Part shown: positions 32,517-41,057 of the stretch, in pieces
How the letters are laid out: every line of letters begins with the position of its first letter
Numbering within the stretch: position 1 is the first letter of the stretch
Assembly (NCBI RefSeq): GCF_000518885.1
Contig: NZ_JAEL01000047.1
Coordinates: 1 to 42,914 of the forward strand
DNA: 42,914 nt
Direction of reading: 5' to 3'
Source of the DNA: Bacillus sp. J33
GTDB lineage: Bacteria; Bacillota; Bacilli; Bacillales; Cytobacillaceae
Notes under the pieces: generated by a model
Told to the model about the DNA's origin: nothing
Seen by the model: only the letters and a program-made list of their open reading frames with translations
Databases searched by the model: none
Position numbers and translations under genes: made by a program

Positions 32517-32541
32517 AAAAGACCAGGCAAGTGCCTGGTCC
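32517..32541 (-). terminator. Terminator of the 153-aa lipoprotein gene
   Basis: GACCAGGCA (32521-32529) pairs exactly with TGCCTGGTC (32532-32540), and on the minus strand it is followed by TTTTG. It lies about 87 nt beyond the stop. The arm sequence is the same as in the ykuV terminator. Confidence 0.65.
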
Positions 32542-32627
32542 ATCCCCAATTTTATGCGCGTATTTACTATTACCCGAATTCAGCTATAATAAAACGCTTA
32601 TTTAAATAATGTTTCTTTTAAAAATGC

Positions 32628-33089
32628 TTAAAGCTGTGAGGAAAAGTTATTCAGGAAAGCGCGCGCGATTACTTCATCATCGTTAATGATTTCTACTGAA
32701 ACTGCATCTTCATTAACAATCATTTTTTCGATTTCAAACACATGCAAGTCTTTTGTAAGTGGAATTGGGTTCATAAATATGAAGTTTCCTTTTTCATTGT
32801 TAACTTCTATGTATTCTCCATCTATGATGGTTTCTTCTCCATAGACCCATTCATCCCTGCCCAATGCAGCTGCAAGTTTTTCATTATGTATCAGGACTTT
32901 AACTTTGTATAACTCTTCATCCGAAAGGATTTTATGATTAATCTTAAAGCGGAATTGAAGCTCATTGTTTTTAGTCAGCAATGCTTCAGCGTGGCTATTG
33001 ACAATTGATTGCTGATTGCCCTGCATGCATCCTGCCAGGCTTGCTGTTACCAAGACGGTTAACAGTAAAATAACAATCCTCTTTCTCAT
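32628..33089 (-). CDS. Lipoprotein of unknown function, 153 aa
   Basis: A lipoprotein signal peptide (MRKRIVILLLTVLVTASLAGC) has the lipid-attachment Cys21. The mature domain of about 130 residues is probably a beta-rich fold (LQFRFKINHKILSDEELY, IPLTKDLHVFEIEKM). There is no catalytic motif. AAAGGAGG precedes the ATG. It would be anchored on the outer face of the membrane. It is a single gene between ykwC and ptsI. I do not recognise the family. Confidence 0.8.
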   Translation of the reverse strand: MRKRIVILLLTVLVTASLAGCMQGNQQSIVNSHAEALLTKNNELQFRFKINHKILSDEELYKVKVLIHNEKLAAALGRDEWVYGEETIIDGEYIEVNNEKGNFIFMNPIPLTKDLHVFEIEKMIVNEDAVSVEIINDDEVIARAFLNNFSSQL

Positions 33090-33186
33090 GTTAAATTCCT
33101 CCTTTTCATTACCTTTTCCTTTTGGGGCTTACAATAAACCCCAATACTTACAACTAGGTTTACGCTCCTTTTCTGAAAGCATTAAA

Positions 33187-33212
33187 AAAAAGCCTTTTAC
33201 AAGGCTTTTTTA
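33187..33212. terminator. Hairpin upstream of the lipoprotein gene
   Basis: AAAGCCTT (33189-33196) pairs with AAGGCTTT (33201-33208), flanked by A- and T-runs on both sides. It lies about 100 nt before the lipoprotein start, and could end read-through from ptsI or be part of a leader. Confidence 0.7.
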
Positions 33213-33287
33213 ACATACAACACAGCTCAAAAATGGGTTTTGTTTTGCATACTCATTTGTTTGTTTTTCTTTGGCTCTTTCTCATAA

Positions 33288-33395
33288 ATTGTTGATAAAT
33301 TTTGCCCGTTTATTTCCACAACTTCTTGTTATAAGTTATAAACTCATTATAAGAGAATTATTATTATTAACTAACAATCTATAAGAAGTGAACAT
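33288..33395 (+). repeat. Fragment of the intergenic repeat, copy H
   Basis: ATTGTTGATAAATTTTGCCC followed by GTTTATTTCC resembles the left ends of copies A and G. CTAACAATCTATAAGAAG resembles the right flank (AACAACCTTTACGAAAAA). The core is replaced by short AT-rich sequence. It lies beyond the 3' end of ptsI, as expected for the family. Weak. Confidence 0.35.
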
Positions 33396-33401
33396 AAAAA
33401 T

Positions 33402-33427
33402 AAACCGGCCCTTGCCAGGCCGGCTTA
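33402..33427 (-). terminator. Probable terminator of ptsHI
   Basis: CCGGCC (33405-33410) pairs with GGCCGG (33418-33423), extended by flanking bases, and on the minus strand it is followed by TTTATTTTTATG. It lies about 110 nt after the ptsI stop. Confidence 0.7.
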
Positions 33428-33535
33428 AAAAGGGGGGAAAATGAGAATGATCAGCTTACTTAAGCCTTGCCTAAGTGCTTACTTTTCATTTACCCCGCAA
33501 CCATGATTTAAAACCATTAATATATTTCAATTTGA

Positions 33536-35251
33536 TTACAGGTTTGTTGCCGCTTTTACAGCCTGTACAACTTCTTCTGCTGTATTCATATGAAGCGCTT
33601 TTTCTGCAAGTGCTTCCATATCCTTTTTGTTAAGTTGGCGGATTTGAGAACGTGCTTTCAGGATTGAAGTTGCACTCATTGAGAATTCATCAAGCCCTAA
33701 TCCCAACAGCAATGGAATCGCTGTTTCGTCTCCAGCCATTTCTCCGCACATACCTGCCCATTTGCCTTCTTTATGGGCTGCATCGATAACCATTTTAACC
33801 AGACGCAAAATCGCTGGGTTATATGGCTGGTAAAGGTAAGATACACGCTCATTCATACGGTCTGCAGCCATTGTGTATTGGATTAAGTCATTTGTTCCAA
33901 CACTGAAGAAGTCAACTTCTTTAGCAAATTGCTCTGCCATAACAGCCGTTGAAGGAATTTCCACCATGATGCCGATTTCAATTTTGTCCGCAACCTCTGT
34001 TCCTTCACTTAGAAGCTTTTGTTTCTCTTCTTCAAGGATCGATTTGCCTTGACGGAATTCATCAAGAGTAGCAATCATCGGGAACATGATTTTCAGATTT
34101 CCATAAGAGCTGGCTCTTAACAAAGCTCTTAATTGAGTCCGGAAGATATCCTGTTCTTCAAGACACAAGCGGATAGCCCGGAAACCTAGGAATGGGTTCA
34201 TTTCCTTTGGAAGATTTAAATAAGGAAGCTCTTTGTCACCGCCAATGTCCAATGTACGAACAACAACTGGTTTTCCTTCCATACCTTCAAGAACAGCTTT
34301 ATAGGATTCGAACTGTTCCTCTTCAGTCGGCAGCTGGTCTCTTCCCATATATAAAAATTCAGTACGGTAAAGGCCGATGCCTTCCCCACCATTTTCAATT
34401 ACACCTTTAAGGTCTTTAGGAGTACCGATGTTGGCAGCCAATTCAACGTGATGGCCATCAGCAGAAACTGACTTTTCATTGACTAGCTTGGCCCATTCAG
34501 CCTTTTGCTCCTCAAACTTGCGCTGCTCTTCTTCATACTCGGCTATAGCCTCTGGGGTAGGATTAATATGTACAAGACCCTTTAATCCATCCACGATGAC
34601 AATGTCGCCATTTTTAATTTGCTTTGTTGATTCCTTAGTTCCCACAACTGCCGGAATTTCCATGGAACGGGCCATGATAGCGGAATGGGATGTTCTGCCT
34701 CCAATATCAGTTGTAAACCCTTTTACAAATTGGCGGTTTAATTGAGCTGTATCAGAAGGAGTCAAGTCTTCGGCAATGATGATTACTTCTTCAGCAATCA
34801 TGCTTGGGTTAACAATTTGGACGCCAAGCAAATGAGAGAGAACACGTTTGGTAACATCTCGGATATCAGCAGCGCGTTCCTTCATGTACTCATTGTCCAT
34901 CTGTTCAAACATGGTGACAAACATATCGGCTGTTTCTTTTAAAGCTGATTCTGCATTAACTTTATCTGTTTTGATTTTATCTTCAATTGGCGATATTAAC
35001 TCCGGATCGCTTAGGACTAGCAGGTGAGCATCGAAAATAGCCGCTTTATCGGCGCCTAGTTCTTTATGGGCGTTGTCGCGAATAACTTCCAGTTCACCTT
35101 TTGACGCAGTAAGGGCAGCCTGAAAGCGTTCAACTTCCTTTGCTCCATCTTCAACTGACTTTTTGTCAAAAGAAAGATCCGGCTCGATCAAACGGTATGC
35201 TTTTGCAATGGCGATACCGCTTGATGCCGCAATTCCATTTAAAAAACTCAT
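33536..35251 (-). CDS. ptsI: Phosphoenolpyruvate-protein phosphotransferase, PTS Enzyme I
   Basis: 571 aa, full length. Enzyme I takes phosphate from PEP onto its active-site His and passes it to HPr. H189 lies in [17 protein letters not shown]. The C-terminal PEP-binding domain has [29 protein letters not shown] and the catalytic Cys in GMCGEMAGD. Its ATG overlaps the ptsH stop (TAATG, shared base 35251), so translation is coupled. It ends at the hairpin at 33402. Confidence 0.97.
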   Translation of the reverse strand: MSFLNGIAASSGIAIAKAYRLIEPDLSFDKKSVEDGAKEVERFQAALTASKGELEVIRDNAHKELGADKAAIFDAHLLVLSDPELISPIEDKIKTDKVNAESALKETADMFVTMFEQMDNEYMKERAADIRDVTKRVLSHLLGVQIVNPSMIAEEVIIIAEDLTPSDTAQLNRQFVKGFTTDIGGRTSHSAIMARSMEIPAVVGTKESTKQIKNGDIVIVDGLKGLVHINPTPEAIAEYEEEQRKFEEQKAEWAKLVNEKSVSADGHHVELAANIGTPKDLKGVIENGGEGIGLYRTEFLYMGRDQLPTEEEQFESYKAVLEGMEGKPVVVRTLDIGGDKELPYLNLPKEMNPFLGFRAIRLCLEEQDIFRTQLRALLRASSYGNLKIMFPMIATLDEFRQGKSILEEEKQKLLSEGTEVADKIEIGIMVEIPSTAVMAEQFAKEVDFFSVGTNDLIQYTMAADRMNERVSYLYQPYNPAILRLVKMVIDAAHKEGKWAGMCGEMAGDETAIPLLLGLGLDEFSMSATSILKARSQIRQLNKKDMEALAEKALHMNTAEEVVQAVKAATNL

Positions 35252-35517
35252 TATTCAGCCAAACCTTCTTTTTTCAAAGTTTCTTCAAGGCTGTTAAGAG
35301 CGTCCTGCTCATCGTTGCCTTCAGCAATAATTGTGATATCGGCACCTTGTCCAACACCTAAAGACATAACACCCATGATTGATTTCAAGTTAACTTTCTT
35401 CTCTTTGTATTCAAGGTGGATTTCAGAATCGAACTTGCTTGCAGCTTGCACAAGCATTGTAGCCGGACGAGCGTGAATTCCAGTTTCTGCAGTTACTTTA
35501 AATTGTTTTTGAACCAT
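35251..35517 (-). CDS. ptsH: PTS phosphocarrier protein HPr
   Basis: 88 aa. His15 in [10 protein letters not shown] accepts phosphate from Enzyme I; the regulatory Ser46 in [13 protein letters not shown] is the HPr kinase target that allows CcpA-dependent catabolite repression in Firmicutes. Ribosome binding site AAGGGG before the ATG. First gene of the ptsHI operon. I recall ptsG directly upstream in B. subtilis; it is absent here, so ptsHI has its own promoter region of about 470 nt. Confidence 0.97.
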   Translation of the reverse strand: MVQKQFKVTAETGIHARPATMLVQAASKFDSEIHLEYKEKKVNLKSIMGVMSLGVGQGADITIIAEGNDEQDALNSLEETLKKEGLAE

Positions 35518-35985
35518 ATTGGATCAATCCCCTTCTTATAAAAATAATTTTTAAAATTAAGTTAAGATGTGCAAGGCGTTGCCCCACTAACTTAAAAGCT
35601 CGGGCCTGGAAAAAATTCCGCTAAGCTTCAGGAATAGAATAATCATGACGGGTTATTTCTGTCCTATATGCTGTTTTATTTTTTCCAATGGCCATATATT
35701 CATGTATATAGGTTGTTCAAAATGTCCAAGAAAAATAGCACGCAATATTCAGTACTGTTTGACCTCTCCTCTGAACCCTCCTATTTGTAATCGGGAAGAT
35801 TTCCCCAGCAATATTTAAGTCATCAGACACCTTACATCTCAGACAAAAGAATAGCATTTCATATACATTTAGACAATGAAAAAACCTTATTTTTTCGCGT
35901 TTGTTCACACTTTTTTTCAGTTAAACGCTTACATTTTCCAATGTTTTCATCCAGCATTGGAAAAACCTTAATTTGCAAACTGATT
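35518..35985 (-). promoter_or_regulatory. Long upstream region of ptsHI
   Basis: A possible SigA promoter on the minus strand is TTGAAC (35720-35715), 16 nt, TATATG (35698-35693), which would give a leader of about 170 nt. TGTAAGCGTTTAAC (35933-35920) agrees with the catabolite-response element TGWNANCGNTNNCA except at its last two bases. AGGAGGGTTCAGAGGAGAGG lies at about 35785-35765 without a convincing reading frame. No gene is seen. Confidence 0.4.
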
Positions 35986-36291
35986 TTATTTTCTTCTTAC
36001 TAATATGGGACGATATTTATTTTGCTTTCTCAAACATTTTGCTTTTTCTTTGTAATAAAGAATGTTGTAGGCTACTCTCATTTTTGAGATGGTTCCTTTA
36101 AGAGCGGTGGAATGGTCTCCTTCCTCCCCAGTATAGACCTTCACAAGATCGGATACTGACCGGGCAAGCATTTCAATGACATTCTTTAAGTCTTCAGGAT
36201 TATATAAGATCTTATCTTCCATAAGCTGCTCCAGAATATCTTCAGATAGGCATTTAACTCTATTGGCTTTTTCTTTTTCCAGGTTCATCAT
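35986..36291 (-). CDS. Uncharacterised soluble protein, about 101 aa
   Basis: The start is ATG 36291 (or the next ATG, 36288), behind AAGGCGGGA; an ATG at 36297 overlaps that site. It is predicted mainly helical and charged (NLEKEKANRVKCLSEDILEQ), ending in a strongly basic tail (KCLRKQNKYRPILVRRK). There is no signal, transmembrane segment or catalytic motif. It lies 80 nt downstream of the FetAB-like pair on the same strand. I do not recognise it. Confidence 0.65.
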   Translation of the reverse strand: MMNLEKEKANRVKCLSEDILEQLMEDKILYNPEDLKNVIEMLARSVSDLVKVYTGEEGDHSTALKGTISKMRVAYNILYYKEKAKCLRKQNKYRPILVRRK

Positions 36292-36370
36292 AATCATCCC
36301 GCCTTTTCATTGATGCTTCAAATATATGCGGGACAATAGAGTGTAATGCCGCAATAGAGCGCCATTCCTT

Positions 36371-37168
36371 TTATTGCTTTCCTTCAGGAATAAACTGCGC
36401 TTCCCGATTGAAAAAGGTTTTATACGCCAGAAGTATAAAAATTATCACCGATAACCCTACACTGCCCAGGATGCCCAACAGGATAACGATTTGATATTCA
36501 ATAGCAAGCAGCGGGCTTACACCTGAAAGAATTTGACCTGTCATCATTCCCGGCAGGAATATAATGCCCATGCCCAGCATGTTATTGATTGTCGGCAAAA
36601 CAGCAGAATCACAGGCATGGTTCACATATGGCTTTACTGCCGCTTTTGGATCAGCACCTAGCATTAATGCACCTTCAATCATATCTCTTTGTGTATTAAA
36701 TGACTGCAAAAGCTCCTTTACACTCAGTGTAATTCCAGTCATGGAATTACCAATGATCATACCGGCAATGGGAATAAAATATCGGGGGTCATACCAAGGT
36801 TCAAAGTCAATGACTACGAAATTAAAAAAAAGAAGACAAAACACAGTACCTGCTGCCATGGAAATGGCAATCGTTTTTTTCAGGTTCCCGGAAAGAGGAA
36901 CTCCTGCCTGCTTAAAAATGGTGTATATTGCAAAACCCTCCATAATAACGATAACAGCCAAGGTTAATGCCGGACTGGAAAACTCAAATAGATATGTTAA
37001 GACATAACCTGCAATGACAAGCTGCAATGTCATTCTGAAGGTTGCAATCATAAGCCTTTTTTCACGTGCAATTCCTCTTATCTTAAAAATTAAGACGAGC
37101 AAAAGAACAAAAACGTAAGCAGATACTAGCCTCCAAAGTTCAATATTAATAATACCGCCGTTTTCCAT
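36371..37168 (-). CDS. fetB: ABC transporter permease, FetB/UPF0014 family
   Basis: 265 aa with about seven hydrophobic helices. The central segment IAGMIIGNSMTGITLSVKELL and GALMLGADPKAAVKPYVNHACDSAVLPTINN are hallmarks of UPF0014/FetB. In E. coli FetAB is reported to export iron and protect against oxidative stress; B. subtilis YjkA is a homologue. GGGGGC lies before the ATG. It is 14 nt downstream of its ATPase. Metal specificity in this organism is inferred only. Confidence 0.85.
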   Translation of the reverse strand: MENGGIINIELWRLVSAYVFVLLLVLIFKIRGIAREKRLMIATFRMTLQLVIAGYVLTYLFEFSSPALTLAVIVIMEGFAIYTIFKQAGVPLSGNLKKTIAISMAAGTVFCLLFFNFVVIDFEPWYDPRYFIPIAGMIIGNSMTGITLSVKELLQSFNTQRDMIEGALMLGADPKAAVKPYVNHACDSAVLPTINNMLGMGIIFLPGMMTGQILSGVSPLLAIEYQIVILLGILGSVGLSVIIFILLAYKTFFNREAQFIPEGKQ

Positions 37169-37182
37169 GCCAGCCCCCTTAT

Positions 37183-37827
37183 TTATCTGTCTTTGTCCTG
37201 CAGTTTAAGCAAGTCTATTCTTTCCTCACCATATTGATCGATCGCTTTCTTCGAATGAGTAATCATAATAATATCAGCCTTTTTTCTTTTAGCTTCATCT
37301 ATAAAGTGCTCCAGTACTTTTAATTCAGTTTCTTCATCTAATGCAGAAGTCGGTTCATCCAGAAGGTAAACTTCAGATTCAAGCAATAGGACCCTGGCTA
37401 GCGCTAAACGCTGCTTCTCTCCACCTGATAAATTGCCGGAGTCCTCATCCAGTTCTTTGTCCAAATGCATTTTATGTATAGCATTCCTAAGAAGATTATC
37501 GGGTACCGGCTCTTTTTCTGTAAGCCTAAAGCCGATTTGGAGATTTTCTTTGATGGTTCCGGGAAAAATTAATGGAGTTTGTGAAAGCATTATTACTTTT
37601 CTGCGCAGCTGTATAGGGTCCAGTTCACTTAATGAAGTGCCCTTGTAAAAAATCTCACCTGTATCAGGAGTAAGCAGTTTATTCAGCATTTTCAGCAGTG
37701 TGGATTTTCCTGCCCCACTCTCTCCCATTATACAAGTAACCTTTCCAGCATAGATGTTAAGATGAGGCACTTTCAGGATTTCTTGATGACGAAGATTCTT
37801 TATCTCATAAAGTGTTTTTTTATCCAT
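37183..37827 (-). CDS. fetA: ABC transporter ATP-binding protein, FetA family
   Basis: 214 aa from ATG 37827 (MDKKTLYEI); an ATG at 37833 directly abuts the GGAG ribosome binding site. Motifs: Walker A GESGAGKST (about 35-43), signature LSGGEKQRLALAR, Walker B VYLLDEPTSALD, switch His in IMITHSKKA. It is a stand-alone cytosolic ATPase that drives the permease encoded immediately downstream. It matches the FetA/YjkB family in length and context. Confidence 0.87.
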   Translation of the reverse strand: MDKKTLYEIKNLRHQEILKVPHLNIYAGKVTCIMGESGAGKSTLLKMLNKLLTPDTGEIFYKGTSLSELDPIQLRRKVIMLSQTPLIFPGTIKENLQIGFRLTEKEPVPDNLLRNAIHKMHLDKELDEDSGNLSGGEKQRLALARVLLLESEVYLLDEPTSALDEETELKVLEHFIDEAKRKKADIIMITHSKKAIDQYGEERIDLLKLQDKDR

Positions 37828-38103
37828 AGGCATCTCCTTTCCCTCTTCCCCTTTACCCTGTATAAAATCCGCTTAATCTCACCATAAAGCATTAGAAAAA
37901 GCAAAGCTCTTTCCGAAAATGGAAAAAGGGCTCTTAATTTCAAGGCTCTTTCTTATAAGCGGGAAGTGGACAAAAAGAAGAAGGAGCTCAAAGGATTAAA
38001 GAAAATAAGTATAAAATTATATCATTTATAATAACTTTACTTTGCCTTTATTCGCACTTAATAAAGCTTCTTTATCTTTAATATAAAGGCAGGTGGGGAG
38101 AGG
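37828..38103. other. Non-coding stretch between fetA and a 25-aa reading frame
   Basis: It holds CTCTTTCC (37907-37914), which can pair with GGAAAAAG (37921-37928), and a second GGCTCTT run. TTTGCCTTTATTCGC around 38043 could be part of a plus-strand promoter. No confident site is called. Confidence 0.3.
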
Positions 38104-38181
38104 ATGCTGTTTCAAATTATTTTATGCATTATTTTTATTGCAGCTGTTTTTCTGCTAAATATAGTGCTGCTCAGAAAGTAG
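38104..38181 (+). CDS. Putative 25-aa single-helix membrane microprotein
   Basis: ATG 38104 follows AGGTGGGG at about 7 nt, and the frame ends in TAG at 38181, 5 nt before the convergent SDR stop. The peptide is almost entirely a transmembrane helix (LFQIILCIIFIAAVFLLNIV) with a short LLRK end, so it would sit with a basic C-terminus at the membrane face. Good ribosome binding site and clean composition support it, but length is minimal. Confidence 0.45.
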   Translation: MLFQIILCIIFIAAVFLLNIVLLRK

Positions 38182-38186
38182 CAAAA

Positions 38187-38930
38187 TTAAGTTTTGTAAA
38201 TCATTTTCTTTGTCATTCCACCATCTATTGTGATATTTTCCCCCGTAATAAAGTCATTTTCAGGATCAGCCAGGAATAAACAAGTCCGGGCAATGTCTCC
38301 GGGCTTGCCTACTCTATTGGAAAGATGCTGCTTATGATCAATCTCTCTGAGCCCTTCATAATCCTCTGTTTCAATCCACCCGGGACTGATGCAATTTACC
38401 CGGATTCCTTTAGCTGAAAGGGTTCTTGCCAATGCATGTGTAATTGCCAATATCCCTCCTTTTGAAGCCGAATATGCCTCTGTATTGCTTTCAGACATCT
38501 GTGCCCTTGTAGAGGATATATTTATAATAGAGGAGCCTGTCTGCATTGTCTTTGCTGCTTCCCTGCTGCAGAGAAATACGCTTCTTAGGTTTGTATTGAT
38601 AATCTCATCCCACATCTCTATAGTCATATCAAAAAAAGAATAAAATTTTGAAATTCCTGCATTGTTGATCAGGGTATCAATTGAGCCATATGTCTCATAT
38701 GCTTTTGCCATGAGTCTGGAAACCTCCATTTCCTCCTTCACATCTGTCTTTACAAATAGGCTGGAATAGCCCTTCTCCTTTAAACTATCTTCAAGCTCTC
38801 TTCCCTTCTTTTCATTGATATCTGCGATGACAACATTTGCACCTTTAGCCGCAAACAATTCAGAGATCCCCTTGCCTATCCCATTAGCACCTCCTGTTAC
38901 AATGACTGTTTTCCCTTTAAATTTGCTCAA
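38187..38930 (-). CDS. Short-chain dehydrogenase/reductase, classical type
   Basis: 247 aa from TTG 38930, preceded by AAGGAGG. Classical SDR motifs: TGGANGIGKG (residues 12-21), NNAG (89-92), Ser near 139-140, and the catalytic pair Y153/K157 in AYSASKGG. The C-terminal ITIDGGMTKKM is typical of sugar or alcohol dehydrogenase-like SDRs. The coenzyme is likely NAD, given D37 at the end of the second strand (VVIADINE). Substrate unknown. It is convergent with the 25-aa frame. Confidence 0.87.
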   Translation of the reverse strand: MSKFKGKTVIVTGGANGIGKGISELFAAKGANVVIADINEKKGRELEDSLKEKGYSSLFVKTDVKEEMEVSRLMAKAYETYGSIDTLINNAGISKFYSFFDMTIEMWDEIINTNLRSVFLCSREAAKTMQTGSSIINISSTRAQMSESNTEAYSASKGGILAITHALARTLSAKGIRVNCISPGWIETEDYEGLREIDHKQHLSNRVGKPGDIARTCLFLADPENDFITGENITIDGGMTKKMIYKT

Positions 38931-39011
38931 TGTTCTCAGCCTCCTTTATTAACATTTGATATTGCATTTATCTCCAAACCATTCATTCTCTATTCCATTA
39001 TTAATGAAGGC

Positions 39012-39048
39012 ATAAAGAAAGGCACCTGAGATGCTCAAGTACCTTTCT
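39012..39048 (-). terminator. Terminator of ykvT
   Basis: AGAAAGGCACCTGAG (39016-39030) pairs with CTCAAGTACCTTTCT (39034-39048) allowing two G-U pairs. On the minus strand it is followed by TTATG. It lies within 45 nt of the ykvT stop. Confidence 0.7.
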
Positions 39049-39057
39049 ATCAATGCA

Positions 39058-39648
39058 TTATTTAGCAAATCTATGTTTTCCAATAACAGTTGTAACTTCG
39101 CGCGATAAAATCCATTTACTTGTGCTTGTTTGCGGGTTATAAAAGAATAAAGATCCTTTTCCTTTTCCTCTAAAAGCAAGTGCTTCGTTCACAGCTTTCA
39201 TTGCCTCGCCGTCTGCAGGGCGGTTGATTTCCCCGTTAGCTACCGGTGTAAAAGCATAATGCCCATTTGAAATCTGATAGATTACTTCTTTGATCGTATT
39301 GGGAAAATCAGGGGAATCGACTCTATTTAAAACAACTGTTGCCACAGCCACCTTACCTGCATATGGCTCTCCTTTTGCTTCTGCATGTACAAGCTGGGCA
39401 AGCAGATTTTTCTCAGCCTGTGTTATTGTTGATGGAAGCTTAATAGATTGCCCCGGATAAATTAAATGGGAGTTAAGCTTATTGAGGGTCATAACTTTAG
39501 AAATTGGCACGCCATAGTGGCTGCTTATTTTCCATAGTGTATCCCCTTTATTTACGTTATGTACACTGGCAAGAGCTTCCCCATGGTATGAAAATAGGGC
39601 TGCAGCTGCCAACAAACCCGCAGCCGCTTTTTTGATCTTTATTTTCAT
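39058..39648 (-). CDS. ykvT: Exported LysM plus SleB/CwlJ-type cell wall hydrolase YkvT
   Basis: 196 aa. A signal peptide (KKAAAGLLAAAALFSYHGEALA, cleavage near residue 27) is followed by a LysM domain (about 29-73, HNVNKGDTLWKISSHYGVP) and a hydrolase_2/SleB domain (about 80-196). Conserved positions include E95 in LVHAEAKGEPY, the likely catalytic acid, and the FFYNPQTS segment. Family members cut cortex or vegetative peptidoglycan. It resembles B. subtilis YkvT (208 aa). GGAGGA lies before the ATG. Confidence 0.9.
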   Translation of the reverse strand: MKIKIKKAAAGLLAAAALFSYHGEALASVHNVNKGDTLWKISSHYGVPISKVMTLNKLNSHLIYPGQSIKLPSTITQAEKNLLAQLVHAEAKGEPYAGKVAVATVVLNRVDSPDFPNTIKEVIYQISNGHYAFTPVANGEINRPADGEAMKAVNEALAFRGKGKGSLFFYNPQTSTSKWILSREVTTVIGKHRFAK

Positions 39649-39802
39649 ATGTATTCCTCCTGATAGTTTTCTATACTATCAGGCTACCAGTTAACAGAGC
39701 CCTTATCATCAGGTAATTAATGGTCCAGTTTGCAGAAGCTTCAATCTTCTGGGCAAATAATTATATATATTGTCCTTAAGACATATAAGGTAAACATAAA
39801 CC

Positions 39803-39997
39803 TTAACTCCTGGGTGATTCCAAGTAATGATAAATTACATCTCCACCTCTTTGGGCTATTCCGCGGAAATGCTTAAAGTCATCCCTTTTAACAAGCACAC
39901 TGCGAAACGGAAGAAAATCATCTTTAGAAACATAGTATTCTGAAATGGTTCCACCTTTTAATTGATCCAGCACTTCATGTATTTGTTCTTCTTTCAT
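39803..39997 (-). CDS. Small conserved-looking protein, 64 aa, unknown
   Basis: ATG 39997 is preceded by AAAGGAGC. The protein is soluble and mixed alpha/beta ([15 protein letters not shown], then [20 protein letters not shown]) and ends [14 protein letters not shown]. It has no Cys and no transmembrane segment. It lies between ykvT and ykvS; I recall ykvR near here in B. subtilis but cannot match it. Ribosome binding site and compact composition argue for a real gene. Confidence 0.7.
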   Translation of the reverse strand: MKEEQIHEVLDQLKGGTISEYYVSKDDFLPFRSVLVKRDDFKHFRGIAQRGGDVIYHYLESPRS

Positions 39998-40276
39998 TAT
40001 ATATTAGCTCCTTTATTCTTTTCCTATTTATCTATCATATATAAATGGGTTTCATTTTTAAAGAGGTTGAGTGAGAGCTGTTAGTCTGTATTTTTTCTGA
40101 ATATTAAATAATTTTAATGTAATTTAATTATTAATCTGGTATAATATTACCAAACTAGAAACTATATTTTTATTATTCAAACACAAAAGAAGTTCAAATT
40201 TCTTTACGCTATACATAATATAGTGCAAACTGTTATTACGCAGCTAAAGTAATTTACAAAAAAGGAGAGATGCTGT

Positions 40277-40465
40277 TTGAAGAAAGCAGAGGTTGGCAAT
40301 ATAATTGAATTTCGTGACGGATTACAGGGAATTGTAGAAAAAGTTAATGAAAATTCTGTCATTGTTGATTTAACTTATATGGATAATTATCGTGATCTGG
40401 AGTTAGACCAAAGAACCGTTGTCAATCACAAAAACTATAAAGTAGTAAAGGAATCAGCAATATAA
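40277..40465 (+). CDS. ykvS: YkvS family protein (DUF2187-like)
   Basis: 62 aa from TTG 40277 with AAAGGAGAG upstream. Small all-beta (SH3/KOW-like) protein with VGNIIEFRDGLQGIVEKVNE and NSVIVDLTYMDNY, matching B. subtilis YkvS. Cytosolic, function unknown. The direction is opposite to ykvT. It is followed by two tandem hairpins. Confidence 0.85.
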   Translation: MKKAEVGNIIEFRDGLQGIVEKVNENSVIVDLTYMDNYRDLELDQRTVVNHKNYKVVKESAI

Positions 40466-40475
40466 AAGAATAAAT

Positions 40476-40537
40476 GAAAGCGCATTCTTTCTGAGTGCGT
40501 TTAAAAAAGCAGCGGGCGATGCTGCTTTTTATTTTTG
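40476..40537 (+). terminator. Tandem hairpins after ykvS
   Basis: AAAGCGCA can pair with TGAGTGCGTTT (about 40477-40502). A second, better hairpin AAGCAGC (40507-40513) and GCTGCTT (40521-40527) is followed by TTTATTTTTG and is the likely terminator. Confidence 0.78.
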
Positions 40538-40765
40538 CATTTCATCAGATTCCAGAATGTGTATTCCCCTCGTACCATATTGTGCGGAACTAGCCATTAG
40601 CCTTTGCAACATGTCTCTTTAATTGGTTTATACTTCAACATTTTTTCCCCCTTAGCAATGGATTCAACGATTTAAAACCCATTCTGCCATTTTTTCACCA
40701 AATCTAAATTCATTACACTCACCTATCAATAGTGAGTGACGAAAAATATAAATGAAATGAATAGG
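40538..40765. other. Non-coding stretch after ykvS
   Basis: AT-rich sequence with no open frame carrying a ribosome binding site on either strand. CTCACCTATCAATAGTGAG (about 40720-40738) contains a short CTCAC/GTGAG inverted repeat. Nothing else is recognised. Confidence 0.3.
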
Positions 40766-40792
40766 AAAGGCCCCCTCATACAGGAGGCCTTG
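40766..40792 (-). terminator. Terminator of the 36-aa gene
   Basis: AAAGGCCCCCT (40767-40777) pairs with AGGAGGCCTT (40783-40792); on the minus strand the hairpin is followed by TTTCCTATTC. Confidence 0.75.
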
Positions 40793-40797
40793 AACGA

Positions 40798-40908
40798 CTA
40801 TTCCTTTTCACCTGAGAGTTCTTTTAATGATTTCACTTTTCCATGCGGGTGCTGATCCTGCTTTCTTACAGTCCATGCACGCTCTTTCTCTCTTTTAGAC
40901 TTCGTCAA
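40798..40908 (-). CDS. Very small basic protein, 36 aa (DUF6254-like)
   Basis: TTG 40908 stands 8 nt after AAAGGAGG, and the TAG stop is 6 nt before a terminator. The sequence TKSKREKERAWTVRKQDQHP continues HGKVKSLKELSGEKE. It is highly charged and helical. It resembles short Bacillus proteins annotated as DUF6254; that match is from memory. Function unknown. Signals at both ends make it a convincing gene despite its size. Confidence 0.72.
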   Translation of the reverse strand: MTKSKREKERAWTVRKQDQHPHGKVKSLKELSGEKE

Positions 40909-41057
40909 CTATAAAACCTCCTTTCTCATATGGGTAGGTTTAACATTTCAAAGCCATTTTATATTTCCATTTCCAAAGAAATCTTTTCCTTACTTTTTAT
41001 TTGTATTTTTTGTTAGAATAATGTTTGGCTATTTTTTTCTTGAAAGGAGAAATAACA

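Noticed and set aside
35717..35908. 63-aa minus-strand frame upstream of ptsH
   Set aside because: No ribosome binding site, low-complexity composition, and it lies in the probable regulatory region.
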